In this document: piece by piece, positions 1 through 11,390 of the stretch | Position numbering within the stretch: position 1 is the first letter of the stretch | How the letters are laid out: each line of letters begins with the position of its first letter | DNA from: Isoetes taiwanensis | Taxonomy: Eukaryota; Streptophyta; Lycopodiopsida; Isoetales; Isoetaceae | Direction: 5' to 3' | Length of the DNA stretch: 64,000 nt | Assembly (NCBI GenBank): GCA_021234155.1 | Contig: JAJEKV010000048.1 | Coordinates: 1,517,873 to 1,581,872 of the forward strand | Program-made: the position numbers and the translations under genes | The notes under the pieces: generated by a model | What the model saw: the letters and a program-made list of their open reading frames with translations, nothing else | Database searches by the model: none | What the model was told of the DNA's origin: nothing

Positions 1-363
1 TCTGCAAATTTTGGCTCTGTTTTTTGGCGGCCAACTTTTTGACCCTGACTTTGACCTCGGTTTTCTTGACCTTCCTTTATCCAAATCAAGCCAAATTTTC
101 ACCAGGAGTTTCCTCGATTGTTGACCATCTGTACCACCAACCAGATCCCAAAAATCTCAAAAAGGTGTGTCTTCTAGGTCAGTTTTTGCTCGACCGGTTT
201 TTTCAGCGGGGGACTTTGTAGTGATTTTGAAAAAACCAGCATTCCAAAATGACTTTTCTCGCTTCATATGTTAAGGATTGATCACCCTAAGTGATCTGGA
301 GGTCCTAACCATTTTGTTTGAGCTTCCTTGAGGTTAGACTAAAATTCCAGGTTTTAGGCTAAC
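1..363 (+). repeat. 5' LTR of element A (3' part only)
   Basis: It matches about 13,463-13,827 over its whole length and ends in CTAACA directly before the primer-binding site. The start lies before the window. Differences from the 3' copy include several CTG/CAG positions (for example CTCGACCGG here against CTCTGACAG there). Confidence 0.88.
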
Positions 364-387
364 ATTTTGGAGGTCCTACCGAGATTT
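364..387 (+). other. Primer-binding-site region of element A
   Basis: The stretch beginning TTTTGGAGGTCC directly follows the LTR end. It resembles, with several mismatches, the TTTTGGCGCCGTTGCCGGGGA form seen in Tat/Athila-type elements. The tRNA assignment is uncertain because of the decay. Confidence 0.4.
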
Positions 388-398
388 TCACCTGGAAG

Positions 399-1560
399 TT
401 GAACTCCATGGCGCCAAGAAAGCTTGCTGAGCCTGCTGAGCCTGTTGAACCACCTGAGGTAACAGGTCAACCAGATTTAGTAGGGGTAAGCATGAAAGTG
501 GCTACCAGATCCACAACAAATGTTGCAAATGTTTCCACTTTGCCTATTCCTCCTCAAGTTCCTTATCATTTTGAGCTTACTGTACCTGTTTCTCCCCCTT
601 GTTATGATTCTTCCATGAATGCTAACCATTTCTTGAAGACTTTTGAAGAATATTATGAGGAGCATGGAAAGAAGAAAGGTACCAGTTTTCTGAATTTACC
701 AAATGCATGAAAGGTGATGAGGCCAGTCCTGTTGGATTTTGAGTCAAATAGGTACTAAGTGGGATGAATTGGAACAAAGATTTCTGTCAAGGTTTGGTAA
801 GACTACTTCACCCCGTGATCTTGTTTTTGAGCTAAATTCCTTTTCTATTAAATCGTGAAAGTGTGAAACAATTATGTGGAAAGATTTAACTCTTATTTGC
901 TGGTATGTAATAGGAACCATGTTTCCCACCCAACTTTGCATCACGGTTGCTTCCTTTATCGAGGTTTGATATCCGTGCCCTAAGATCTATAGGAAGCTAT
1001 TAAAACTTCAAAAGTTTGGTGAGCTAGATTCTATCCATAAGACATTTGTAAAGGCTGTAGATTTAGTAGAAATGCTAAGCTATTTGCCTGATGAAGAAGT
1101 CAGAGATCCATTCTACCCTCCTCATCATGATAATGGCGGGGAGTTACATTATGCTAATCTTGCCCCCGTATCTGCCTCGAAAAAAAAAGAAGAAGCCAAA
1201 AGCTGAAGAGTTAGACCCTCAGGTTTCATAAATGAAATCTGAGATAAGTAAGGTATCTCGAAGCTCTTTTAGAAGTTACCAAACAACTTATGGAGTTAAA
1301 AATGGTAATAATGCTCTTTCTTCTAGCCCTACCATACACTGAATGCACAAAGCGTGGTAAGCCCTACCATAGGGCTGAAAATTGCTTTTGCAAGATCTTG
1401 TCCTAAATGCCACAAAGGGGCCATTTTGGTAGAGAATGTCTGTTTGTTCTTTTTGTAAAGAGATAGGTCATGAGGAGAAATTCCCGATGTCAAGAATTAC
1501 CTTGCAAAGCAAGAAAAAGGTAAACAGTGTCAAATGTTAGTTTTATTGAGACTTGTGCAG
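399..1560 (+). pseudogene. gag of element A (decayed)
   Basis: An open frame runs from the ATG at 399 to 710. It has a proline/glutamate-rich start and the segment NHFLKTFEEYYEEHG. Further gag-like pieces follow in shifting frames. At 1,400-1,500 there is a degraded CCHC zinc-knuckle region (CSFCKEIGHEE), which would bind RNA during packaging in an intact element. Several stops lie between 710 and 1,553, so no gag protein could be made from this copy. The ATG at 399 sits just after the primer-binding region, as expected for gag. Confidence 0.7.
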
Positions 1561-2420
1561 AGAGCAAGAAGAACAAGATGTTATGGTTGTGCAAACACGT
1601 GCTAGGCTTCATTCAGTACCTCTGCAGGATTACGTTCCACCAATTACAGCTCCTAAGGTAACATTTCAGCCAAATCCCCAAAATATAGCTCCTCCCCCTG
1701 CTCAAAGGTATAAACAGAAAGATTCTGAGCTTGATGAATTTGAATTGCTTATGAAAAACTCCAAGGTTACTGTAGACTTACTAACTCTATTGAGGATTGC
1801 ACCATCATACAGGGAAAAGTTTATCAAGAATACCCAAAATGTTGAAGAAATTGCTGCAGAGACTTGCAACAACATTTCTGTAGCCTTACCTGAGCACACT
1901 GAAGATCCAGGTGCTTTTACTTGTAGTGCTACTATAGGTACTTCCCATTTAGATAAGGTCTTGCTCTCTAAATGTCATGCCTTATCATGTTATGAAAACA
2001 CTGAATCTTAAGGTAGAAGACAATACTTCTATTGTTCTAAAATCCTTTTCCAATGCTAAGGTAGTGCCAAAAGGAGTGGTGAGGAATGTGTCTGTTAATA
2101 CAGGAGGAATCATTGTTTTAGCTACATTTGTGGTTGTTGATTTTGAGAATGTTAACCATGCTAACATCTATGATTTATTATTGGGAAGAAGGTGGATGAA
2201 AACAGTAGATGCTAGGCCTATATGGTCTGAAGGCATTTGCACTATTTCAAATGGAGCAACTTCCATTAAATTGGTAAACAAAACTGACCCCTCTGCTAAT
2301 ATTAGGTTCATAGATGTGGATATATTGCAGGAAGAGGAGCTAGGAGTTTACAGTTTAGGTCTAGATGTTGATATGAGTGCAGAAGTTATCAACTTTGCTC
2401 ATGTAGAGTTCCCTGATCCA
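1553..2420 (+). pseudogene. Aspartic protease region of element A
   Basis: Two overlapping frames cover this region (1,553-2,011 and 1,977-2,522). The second starts MPYHVMKTLNLK and continues to YDLLLGRRWMKT, the pattern seen downstream of the active site and at the C-terminal part of retrotransposon aspartic proteases. The expected D-S/T-G-A catalytic motif should lie near 1,960-1,980, just before MPYHVM, and is not readable there. It looks lost by a small deletion together with the frameshift. The enzyme would otherwise process the Gag-Pol polyprotein. Confidence 0.65.
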
Positions 2421-2429
2421 AAAGAAAAC

Positions 2430-2810
2430 AAGGCCTACCTTTGGTTTGATGGAGGTATGTCTAAAAAATTAGGGATTGCTTCTTCTGCTGCTATTCAAGG
2501 ATGCATCTTAAGTGATGACTAAGATAGGGAGAATTCATCCTAATATTTCTTCTAATGCAGCGAGTATAGGGCCCTCATTGCGGGGCCCTCTGAGGAAGCA
2601 AGGTTCATGAATATTTCCTATATTGTTATCTATGGAGACTCACAACTCGTTTGCAAACAGATTTTGGGAGAATACCAAACAAAACATCAAGATATGGAGG
2701 ATCTGAACACACAAGCTCGAGAATTACTAACTTTTTTTGATCATTGGGAGATTTATCATATTCCAAGGTCCAAAAACTTTGAGGCTGATTCTTTGTGCAG
2801 GAAAACACTC
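2430..2810 (+). pseudogene. Plant-type RNase H domain located upstream of RT (element A)
   Basis: The translation shows AYLWFDGG near 2,435 (first acidic residue), an EYRALIAG segment near 2,560, VIYGDSQLVCKQ near 2,625 and SKNFEADSL near 2,775. These are the landmarks of the plant-like RNase H fold (RVT_3 type). A stop at 2,520-2,522 and a frameshift split it into two frames (1,977-2,522 and 2,607-2,963). It precedes RT, while a second, ordinary RNase H follows RT. Tat-group elements are known for an extra RNase H of this kind, which I recall lying mostly between RT-RNase H and integrase. Confidence 0.75.
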
Positions 2811-2963
2811 TTAGAGCATCTCTCTGAGGGAGCTATCGAGGAAGATGTTCTAGATGAAGATGAACTCTCTCAATTTCATCCTATCTTGACCATCAACCTA
2901 GCACAAGAGGAATCACACAAAGAACTTGAAGTTCATAAGGGAGGTATGTCCAGGACTTTGTAA

Positions 2964-4606
2964 ATGGGAGATCTATATGATGAGGATTGCAAAGGTAAAA
3001 TGATTAAGTACTTTGAAGATTGGGTGGATGTCTTTGCATGGGAATATTCAGAATTAAAAGGGGTTGATAGGAGCATTTGTGAGTTTGAGATAAAAGTTCG
3101 TGAAGATACTAAACCTGTCATGCAGAGATTGAGAAGAATTAATTCCTCACTCTTAGATCTTATCAAGCAGGAATTATTCAAAATGCAGGAGTCAGGTTTG
3201 ATAGTTGACATTGTGAACCCTTCTTGGGTTTCTTGTATTGTTCCAGTTCTAAAAAAGAATGGTTCTCTAAGAATATGTGTGGATTATAGAGATCTAAATA
3301 AAGCTCTTTGTTAAAGATTGTTACCCTTTGCCTTTTTGGAAGAAATCCTTTATGCGTTGGTCGGCAAGTCTATGTACTCATTTTTGGATGGTTTCTCTGG
3401 TTTTAATCAGATTAGCATCAAAAGGAGGATCAACAAAGACATCCTTCATTACTCCATGGGGAACTTATGCAATGAAAAAGGATGCCTTTTGGCTTAATGA
3501 ATGCCCCCCCGCTACATTTTGAGAGCTATGGATCTTGTCTTTGCAAACATGACTCTGAGCAATTCGAGTTTATCTTGATGATTTATGCTTAGATACTTGA
3601 TACAAGTGATCATATTTCGTGAGCTAACAAGGATATTTACATTGTCTTGACCGGAGTTAATCTAAACCCAAAAGAAGTGCATCTTTTGGCATCCAAAGGC
3701 CAGCTCTTAGGCCATGAGGTTTTACGCTAAAGGCCTTCAAGTAGTGAAGAGAAGATCATAGCTTTAAAAAAGCTTCAAACACCCAGGGACAATTAAAGAA
3801 GTCAAGGGATTTATGGGAATGACCTCTTTCTTAAGGGTGTATGTGCCTAATTTCTCTCACCTTATTAGTCCTATCTCTAAACTAACTAGAGTAGGCCAAG
3901 TTAGTAAAAGAGAAAGTAAATATAGACACATTGTTTGGACTGATGAGTGTGAAAAAGCTTTTTGCAGATCATAGAGGCTATTTGCCATTCTACACTTTTT
4001 AAAACTCTCCAGACCTTTCATTACCATTTAAAGTTTATATAACCATTACTAAAAGGCTCTTTGGAGTTGCCATTTTGCAGGATAGGCACCCCATTGCTTT
4101 TGCAAGCAAACAATGGTCTCAAACTGAAGAAGTATGCTAAGGTAGAAAGGAGTGCTTTGCTCTCATCTTTTTGATAGAGAGACAGGGACATCTTCTACAA
4201 AAAATCCCAAGCCACTATCTACATGCAGCAGACCATGCCTTTTTTGTATGGTAAGAAATTAGAAAAACCTAAGCTTCATAGGTGGGCTTGTAGGCTTCAA
4301 TCTTATGATTTAAAGGTAAAGGTCATTCATGTATTGAACAATCCGAGTTTATACTTACCTGCTGCCTACTTTGAACATGAGGAGGTTGTACAAGAAGAAG
4401 AAATGGCTAACCTTGTTGTAAATGAGCAGACTTGTCAACTATACAAGCTCAAGGTTGGCAACAACCTATTAGGAGGTTCCTTCAATTATCAAGAGATACC
4501 TTCTCGATTTTCAAAAAGCCAAGCTTACAAGTTTAAGTTAAAATGTTTGACTTACTCCTTGGTTGGTGACATTTTGTGCAAGATAAATAGGGATGGTGTA
4601 CTCTTA
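2964..4606 (+). pseudogene. Reverse transcriptase and RNase H of element A (interrupted)
   Basis: The frame at 2,964-3,314 reads DVFAWEYSELKGVDRS, then LRRINSS and ICVDYRDLNKAL, typical Ty3/gypsy RT entry motifs. A frameshift follows. FLDGFSGFNQ is near 3,380, TPWGTYA near 3,460 and the catalytic YLDD near 3,570. RNase H pieces lie at 4,060-4,220 (FGVAILQDRHPIAFASKQW), and LKVKVIHVLNNPSLYLPAAY near 4,310 corresponds to the end of the domain. The antisense LINE interrupts the frame at about 4,607; the integrase continues at 9,650. Roughly ten stops or shifts make it non-functional. Confidence 0.85.
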
Positions 4607-4632
4607 AGGAAGGAAGGAAGGAAGGAAGGAAG
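4607..4632 (-). repeat. (AAGG)n microsatellite tail of the LINE
   Basis: Six to seven AAGG units directly abut the LINE 3' terminus; on the element strand this is (CTTC)n. It replaces the poly(A) tail common in other LINEs and marks the 3' junction with the gypsy pol region. Confidence 0.85.
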
Positions 4633-5509
4633 TTTATTTTAACGTCCACGGAGGCCGAGGCCTATGAGGCCCGACACGAGCAGAGCAAAAAGCCAAAACC
4701 CCAACACCAAAACAAACAATGTAATCATGCGGTGGAACCCTACTACCGGATGAAAAAACCCCACTTGGGAGGAAAAACCCTAACATGGCTCTCAAATACC
4801 ATGCCCCGGAAGAGCAAGTCCGGCGGCCCGAAATCTGCGGGATGTAAGCTCCCGGTCGGCTACCATAGGTGATGCGAGTAAATCATGTAGCGGTGTGTCG
4901 AGCATCTAAGATCGGTGTGCCTTTGCTTTCGGACATGGGCATATCTTTGGGCACCATTTGGAGGGCATGGTGCTCATCCTCTATCACGCGTGCATCTCAC
5001 AACACCGACATATCCTCTCCTCCACCCTCGGATCCCGTGCCGCCATTCACCCCCAAATGACTGTCTCAATTAAAGGTAATGGGAACCCGTCCTTATGGCG
5101 GACAATAGCTCTCCGCTTCTTCCACGAGAGATGTGTGCTTTCAAAAAACCGATGGGGTCCATGCTCAAGGCTGGGATTAATCCGGCGTGATAGTGCTCGT
5201 CTTGGGCTTTGCAAGAGTAGAGGCATCCCACAGTGGCAAAGCATAGCCCGCATCCATTGCCCATTATTCTCGTCGAGAATGCGCGGTGCCACCATCCGTT
5301 GGTAATCCATAGACCACCTCCTAAACCATCCCTTACGGTGCTCGTGCCATACCCTCTTCACCGGGGGGCCCTGCGTTAACAACCGCGGCTGTGTGGGGGC
5401 AAGCGATGCTCATCCATCCCATCCACCTTATGGAAGCAAGTAAGATGCCTTTCGCGCCAGCGCGAGAATCTTTGTAAAGGCCCGAACCCCGCCTCATACA
5501 ACAAAATCG

Positions 5510-6900
5510 TCACGATGCGGTGTCCTTCACTCCCAAGCTATAGGTCAAGAAAGCTTTCTGCACCCTTTCCAACCTATCCCACGTATTTTTGCTAACTGCT
5601 GGGCCCCAAACCTCCACCCCATATAGCAGCACCGGCTCAACCAAAGCTCTAAACAGGTGTGCTCTCCTCGCCCAATCCACGAGATCTATCCGCAGAACAC
5701 GCGTTTTAATCGCATATAAAGCCTTCCACCTGCCGCGGCTCTTCTCTCCACACACTCATCCCACAGCATGTTAGTAGTGAAATCAATTCCCAGATACTTG
5801 AAGCTCCGCACCATCTCCACTTCCTGTCCCCTGTAATAGAACTCCGGGATAGGGTGTTGCGAGGACAGGATCGCGAGAAGCTTAGTTTTGTGCAAGTTCA
5901 CTGTCATTCCCGTTTGCCCACGAACCCACCGGGGGCATCCAAATGCTTCTTTACCGCTGGCTGGCCGCGGTGAGCTAGCAAAGCTACATCATCCGCATAT
6001 AGTAACGGCTCACGGAGGGTCGCATCGGATAATTGCACCGGCTCCCCATGGTGGTGCTGCATCCACGCGTCTCAAGCTATCAATATACAACCCAAAAGCG
6101 TTGGAGACAGCGGGCAGCCCCGCTTAACTCCCATAGTGCTAGCTACCCACCGATCCTCATAAGGCGGTCGCGGCATAAATCCCATCATAAAGCTGGTGCA
6201 CCACATTACGCAACTCTGTGGAACTTCGCAATTCTTGCAACCTCGCCCGCGGTATGTCTCACGGGGGCGGTATCATATCCTCTTAAAATCTACAAAGCAG
6301 CAATACAAGTCCTCGTCGCTCATTCCGGCTTGCCTCCATCAACACTCTCAAAGTGAAGATATGGTCGATTAGGTGAGGTGGTCTTTACTGACCCATTGCC
6401 CGCGACCCCGCCTCCTCGGCCCACTTAGTAAGTTTCTTCTCCACCACCTGCCCAGGGCTTTGCAAACAAATAGCTTACCATAATCATCCGGTATTTACGG
6501 CTCATCCAGATACCGACTTTATGAGCGGGGAACAACCTTACTAACCATCCACTCCCGGGGAGCCCCTCGCTCGAGGCACGGTTAATGATCACCGTTAGGG
6601 GCCCTACCACGATGGGCCACCCCATTTCAACGGCTTCGGCTGCACCCTGTAAAATCCTTTGCCTTACCATTCGCCGGATGCACGAGACCTTGTTGGAACA
6701 TCCTCCCGCGTGAGCTGCAAAGACCTCTCCTACGATCCGGACCACGGCATTAGCTCTGGTCATATAACTCCCCGCAGGCGGTGCATCCATTGCTCCACAC
6801 TTACATTACCAGCCACCGGCGCTTCTTATATAACACCTTACGCCAAAAGCTTTTGGCTCGCCATGAGCATGTCAAGCAAAGCTCCGGGTTTTACGCCATG
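5510..6900 (-). pseudogene. LINE reverse transcriptase (decayed)
   Basis: Minus-strand frames give GPLTVIINRASSEGLP (about 6,590), YRMIMVSYLFAK (about 6,480), the catalytic LLYADDVALLA (about 5,990), LHKTKLLAI (about 5,880) and FKYLGIDF (about 5,800). These follow the order of plant LINE RT from fingers to thumb. LFRALVEPVLLYGVEVWGP at about 5,640 is the conserved region after RT. The frame changes several times, so no intact polymerase is encoded. The enzyme would prime DNA synthesis on nicked target DNA. Confidence 0.85.
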
Positions 6901-7013
6901 TATCTCCCCTTCTTGGCTTTTAGGAAGAGCTTATAGTCTTGCAGGGGCCTGTGGGCGCAATCGTGGATCTATGACGACTGCCTTGGTGGCTCTTTAGAGC
7001 CTTGCAATCAGCA

Positions 7014-8040
7014 TCAAACCCGCGGGTTCTCGGGGAAAATGCGGTGTCCCTCCTTGGAGGGCCCTTCATCTACAAAGGAAGCCTCGGCCGGTACAAGCGG
7101 CGCCCTCCTGACCATGCACACCGTCTTGCGATTATTAGAAGCTATCAAACCCACTGTAATTCCTGCACCAACCGCAGATTCATCTTGTCCCTCCTTACGA
7201 TGGCGTGGGATGTATGGTAATCCTCCACGCCCCCTTTGCAGTGTCTCCGCTATTGAGTGCTCCCAATTCAGCGTGACATAAAGCGGGTAGTGATCTGACA
7301 AAGCCTCCTCATCCCCTGTGCTTGTGCCAATGGAGAGGTGTGTAACCATGTCAAGTGCTGCTACCGGAGCGAGAAGGTAATCCAACACACTAGCTCCCCC
7401 ATCCTGCCTATCACTCCTGCAAGTAACACCCCCCCGAGTGTGGCCATCGCGCATACCATTACAAATTACCATGTCAAAAACCTGGCAGAGCTGGACCAGC
7501 TGCCTGCCAAATGGTCTAGCCACCATATCCTGGGAGTGCCGTGTATTCTGAATAGCGGCTGTCTCAAGCCAAAGCGGATCAGCATTATCGTCACCTTGGA
7601 AGGTCACCGACTGCAACTGCGCCGTCGTACGAGCATTGAAATCTCCAAGCAAAAACACTTGTCCCTGCTGATTATAGCGGTCTATGTCATCATACAGTTC
7701 CCTATACGGCATCTGGACATCCGTGTCTGCATCATGTACCTGGTAGAACTTAGAGCCTGCATGGGGAATGTAGCAGCTAGCAAGAAACAATGGGACATGA
7801 CCGTGCTCTAATACCATTACCCACATGTAGCGGTTAAACACATCGGACTTACTCGCGTGTGATCTTGCATGCTAAGGCATCCCTAAAGTAGCAAGCCACT
7901 CCACCGCACCAGCGTGCCGCCATGGCGCCATTAGCAAGTGAGAAATGCCGATATCCTCGAATGTCCCGGCAATCGATGCCCTTCATACTCCCATGTCTCC
8001 TGCGGGAAGGCGATGTCCATGTCCGTCGCGATCCCATTCA
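7014..8040 (-). pseudogene. LINE apurinic/apyrimidinic-type endonuclease
   Basis: The longest minus frame (7,014-7,841, 275 codons) contains FLLGDFNART near 7,640, SVLDYLLA near 7,385 and LSDHYPLYVTLNW near 7,280. These are the GDFN, D-Y and SDH landmarks of the exonuclease-endonuclease-phosphatase fold. An upstream piece (7,849-8,037) supplies RYRHFSLANG and WCGGVACYFRD, typical of its N-terminal half, out of frame. The domain nicks target DNA in LINE integration. It lies upstream of RT in the element, as expected. Confidence 0.88.
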
Positions 8041-8539
8041 AGCCCGCCCCTTACGCCACGGGAAGCCCCTACAATTCGAGGGAAACAATACGAAGACACT
8101 TTCCCTATCTTTGTTTGCGGTTTGTGGATCCATCGAGTGCGGGGAGGACGCCTTTGTAGTTGGAATAACTTTCGGGCAGCTTTGCTCACGGGACCACGAT
8201 GGATGTCTTTGCGGTTATTGGAAAACCTCAATCCGCCTCTCCACGGCCTGCACGGCCTGATGCCCTGGACGCTCGCCCCTGCGGCGCGGTTTGCTCATGG
8301 GAGTCTTTGCCTCCCTTAATCGTCGGCGAGGAGGCACATATACCTTCATCTTGCCATTAACCAAACCAGCAGCCCCTCCGGCAGTCGAATCTCTCTTATC
8401 TTGACCAACTCTTGGCTTCTTTCCCGTTGTTGCGGTGGCGTGAGATCCACATCCGGTATATGGACGTGCCTTTCAAGCGGTGCGTTGCAACAACAAAGAT
8501 TTTGCCTCCCAATCCAAGATCGCAAACTTAACTAGCCGA

Positions 8540-9400
8540 GGTCTCATGCTCGGTCCTCCAGATCTGATTGGACTCTTGATAACCAAATCGTGAATTGGAG
8601 CTTTGCAAGTACCAGGGTGGTGGTAAGCTTACGGCAAATCCTCGCCTTGCTCCTCCCAGCAATCCCGCACAATAAGGTTGAGGCGGCGTGCACGGATGTC
8701 TTGCTCCTCACGGCAGTACCCCTTTGATTCCACTGAGCCACCTCGGCCTCCGGTATGGGGGTGCTGGTGCAGATGATTTGTGGTGCACTCGGGACTCGTT
8801 GCACCTCCATTCGGAGGTCCCGTGATCTCTTCTTTGTAAGTGGGCCATATGGTTCTCTATATGTGAGCATCTTCACGACATCTCCTGCACATGCGCCTTT
8901 GCTTCATCAAGGAATTGGAGCCTGCCCTTTTCGCTTCCACATCCTTTTCCTTAGCATCTATCCGACCAGCCATGCTTGTGACTTGTACAATCTGGCTGGA
9001 GCAACCCCTTCATGTCAGCCCGTGCTTGCGCCATGTCTTCCATCCACTTTGGTGGACCTTATCCAAGCGGTGCCCCATCTCCGCGGACTAGCTGCGTTGT
9101 TGCTTGTATCTCCCCTCTTATCGGTCCTCGGCCTTTTGGGCTCCCTTGCAATCATAATCCCCAAGCCGAACTTCCACAAGGGAAATTAAAACTCCTTCGT
9201 TGGAGAAGCCGCTTCTTGGCGCAGCCTCCGGCCGGATGGTCTCGTGATGCCTCCAAGCTTGCCGGCTTAGCCTCGGAGGGAATCGGCTGTTCTGTACAAC
9301 CCTGATTGCCTCAGCCTGAGATACCTGCTCTGATGGGGACGAGGTGTCCAAATTGCGGGCTCTTTTCTTCAACGCATGCATGCTGTCAGAGGTGGCCATA
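8540..9400 (-). pseudogene. LINE ORF1-like region (weakly recognised)
   Basis: Minus frames at 9,118-9,399 (starting MATSDSMHALKKRARNLD) and 8,544-8,876 are basic and polar and lie where ORF1 of a plant LINE should be, 5' of the endonuclease. I see no zinc knuckle in the readable parts. The frames are broken, and the assignment rests mainly on position. Confidence 0.45.
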
Positions 9401-9649
9401 GAGGGCCGGGACTGTCAGGTGGATTCCGGCGGCTAAAACAGAGAAAACACCATACAAGTCATACACCGACGGAAAGCTCGTTCGATAAGCTTTCCAACGA
9501 GCCCAAGAACGTCTGAATCTGACACCGGAATCCCGAGTTATGAGCAAAAGAGCAGGGCTGAAACCCTAAGCGCCAGTGTGAGCGCCTGGAGGAAAACGGT
9601 GAGCTTGTCGAAACACCGATCAATATGGTGATGAAGCTGCTATGGTGAT

Positions 9650-10820
9650 TAAGATGTGTTGATGAAGATGAAGCTGCCCTGGTACTTGCTAAAAATCACA
9701 AAGGTGTTTGTGGTGGTCATTTTGCAGCAGACACAACTGCCAAGAAAATATTGAGGTCTGGTTACTTTTGGCCTCATTTATTTAAAGATTGTTATGATGT
9801 TATAAAGACTTGTCATCAATGCCAGATCTTTGGCAAAAGAATCTTGCATCCTGCTCCTCTTACAAGGATTGTCTCCCCTGGTCCATTTCAAGTTTGGGGA
9901 TTGGACTATGTTGGCCCTATCAATCCTCCATCCTCAGCCCAGCATGAATACGTTGTTGTGGCTACAGATCTGTTCACTAAGTGGTCAGAAGCAGCACCCT
10001 TAAGGAAAGCAAATGCCCATACTACTGCTAGATTTTTGCATGAGAATATTTGCTCTAGGTTTGGCATTCCTTTTAAAATTTTGACTGATAGGGGCTCTAC
10101 TTTTATTAATGAGGTTATCAATTTCCTTGTTTCAAGCCTTAAGATCAAGCATGTGAAAAGCTCAGCCTATTATCCTCAAGGAAATGGCCAAGCTGAGTCT
10201 ACTAACAAAGTGCTTAAGGGTATTTTGCAAAAAAACAGTTTGCCAAAACCAAAGGGATTGGCACTTGAAATTATATGATGCTCTTTGGGCTCATAGAATT
10301 ACTTCTAAAGCGACTACTAATGCCTCACCTTTCAGTTTAGTATATGGAGTAGAGGCATCATTCCAAATCGAGTTAGAGATACCCTCTTTAAGGATGGCAC
10401 TCAAGCTTGAGTTGGAGTTTTACTGAAGCTTTGAAGCACGTGTATGAAGTTCTGTTAAAATTGGATGAAGAAAGGTTTGTTGCGAGAAAATTACAACTTC
10501 TTTGAAGAAGGCTAAGAGTCACGGCTGACTTTCAAGGCTGCTCACAAACTACAAGATAAGTTTGCACCTATGGAATTAGTTTTGAAGTGGAATGCTTTGC
10601 CCGGATGAAGGAAAGCTTTCCAAGTTTGAAAACCCACAGGAGGGTCCTTATCAGATTTTTTAGAGGAGGTTTGGCTGCTCATCTTATAGATTGACGATCT
10701 TGGTACAAGGTTTAGAGTTGCCAAACCCTATTAATATTCAACACCTTAAAAGATATTGGCCTCGGCATGCCCAGCTTAAGCCTATTCACTTCTATATAGA
10801 CATTTGTTCTAGCTTAGAAT
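9650..10820 (+). pseudogene. Integrase of element A
   Basis: After the LINE, the gypsy frame resumes with VDEDEAA and GGHFAADTTAKKIL. The zinc-binding part is visible as SGYFWPHLFKDCYD then CHQCQ (9,757-9,825). The catalytic core shows LDYVGP (9,902), LTDRGSTF (10,081) and GNGQAEST (10,183), the D-D-E triad. A frameshift near 10,260 moves the frame (10,184-10,426: DALWAHRITSKATT). The C-terminal end is recognisable to about 10,760 (PINIQHLKRYWPRHAQ). The DDE core itself is intact over 175 codons. Confidence 0.9.
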
Positions 10821-11390
10821 AGGTTAGTTTATAGCTTAAAGTTGAGGCTTTAAAATTTCTTTTGATTTGCATATTTCCTTTGAGGTTTAATAGTGTTTGT
10901 TTCTGTTTAGCTGCAGGGATGTGTCCACAGGGGATAAGACTTTGATTATTACCTCCTAATGAGTTCTATGTTGTCATGACAGGGCCATTTGTTAAAACAT
11001 TTCATCTGTCTTTTAAACTGGCTTATTCCTCATAAGACCTTGCTTCCTCCTTGGAGTTATAGAGTCCTATCCATATATAATTTTCCATATCTTGCTTGGC
11101 ACTCATGCTAACTTTGATTTTACTGTCATATGCAGGTTCATTCTTTTCTCTTCCATTTCCATCTGCCTATAAGTTGCCTTACATTCTATTTCAGCCTTCT
11201 ATCCTTTTATTATTATTCCCTACAATGCTCTGCACCACATTTCCACCATAGCAGAGTTCATCTCATACTCATACCACTCACTTTCATTATTCTACATTAT
11301 TCTGTCACCTGCACCAGTATCTGAAGATCCTCAATCTAAGTTTACATCTGTTAGGCTGAGGGGACCAGCCTATTCTTTCCTTTGAGGAGA
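10821..11390 (+). other. Non-coding 3' internal region of element A with candidate polypurine tract
   Basis: No reading frame continues past integrase. The stretch is pyrimidine-rich on the + strand. GAGGAGA at 11,384-11,390 is the best polypurine candidate, directly before TGTTGCCC. A second possible LTR start, TGTTAGGC at about 11,349, has no purine tract in front of it. Confidence 0.45.

Larger units (their letters stand above)
4607..9641 (-). mobile_element. Full-length LINE (non-LTR retrotransposon) inside element A
   Basis: Read on the minus strand, it runs from about 9,641 to 4,607: an ORF1-like region, an endonuclease, a reverse transcriptase with YADD and a short 3' end GTGGACGTTAAAATAAA followed by (CTTC)n. 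The gypsy frame is interrupted on each side. Sequences resembling a decayed target duplication flank it (ATGGTG..TTAAG at 4,593-4,608 and 9,642-9,653). Both frames are heavily broken. The 5' junction is uncertain by about 20 bases. Confidence 0.85.

Noticed and set aside
7338-7811. 157-codon plus-strand frame
   Set aside because: It lies opposite the LINE endonuclease, whose motifs are clear on the minus strand.
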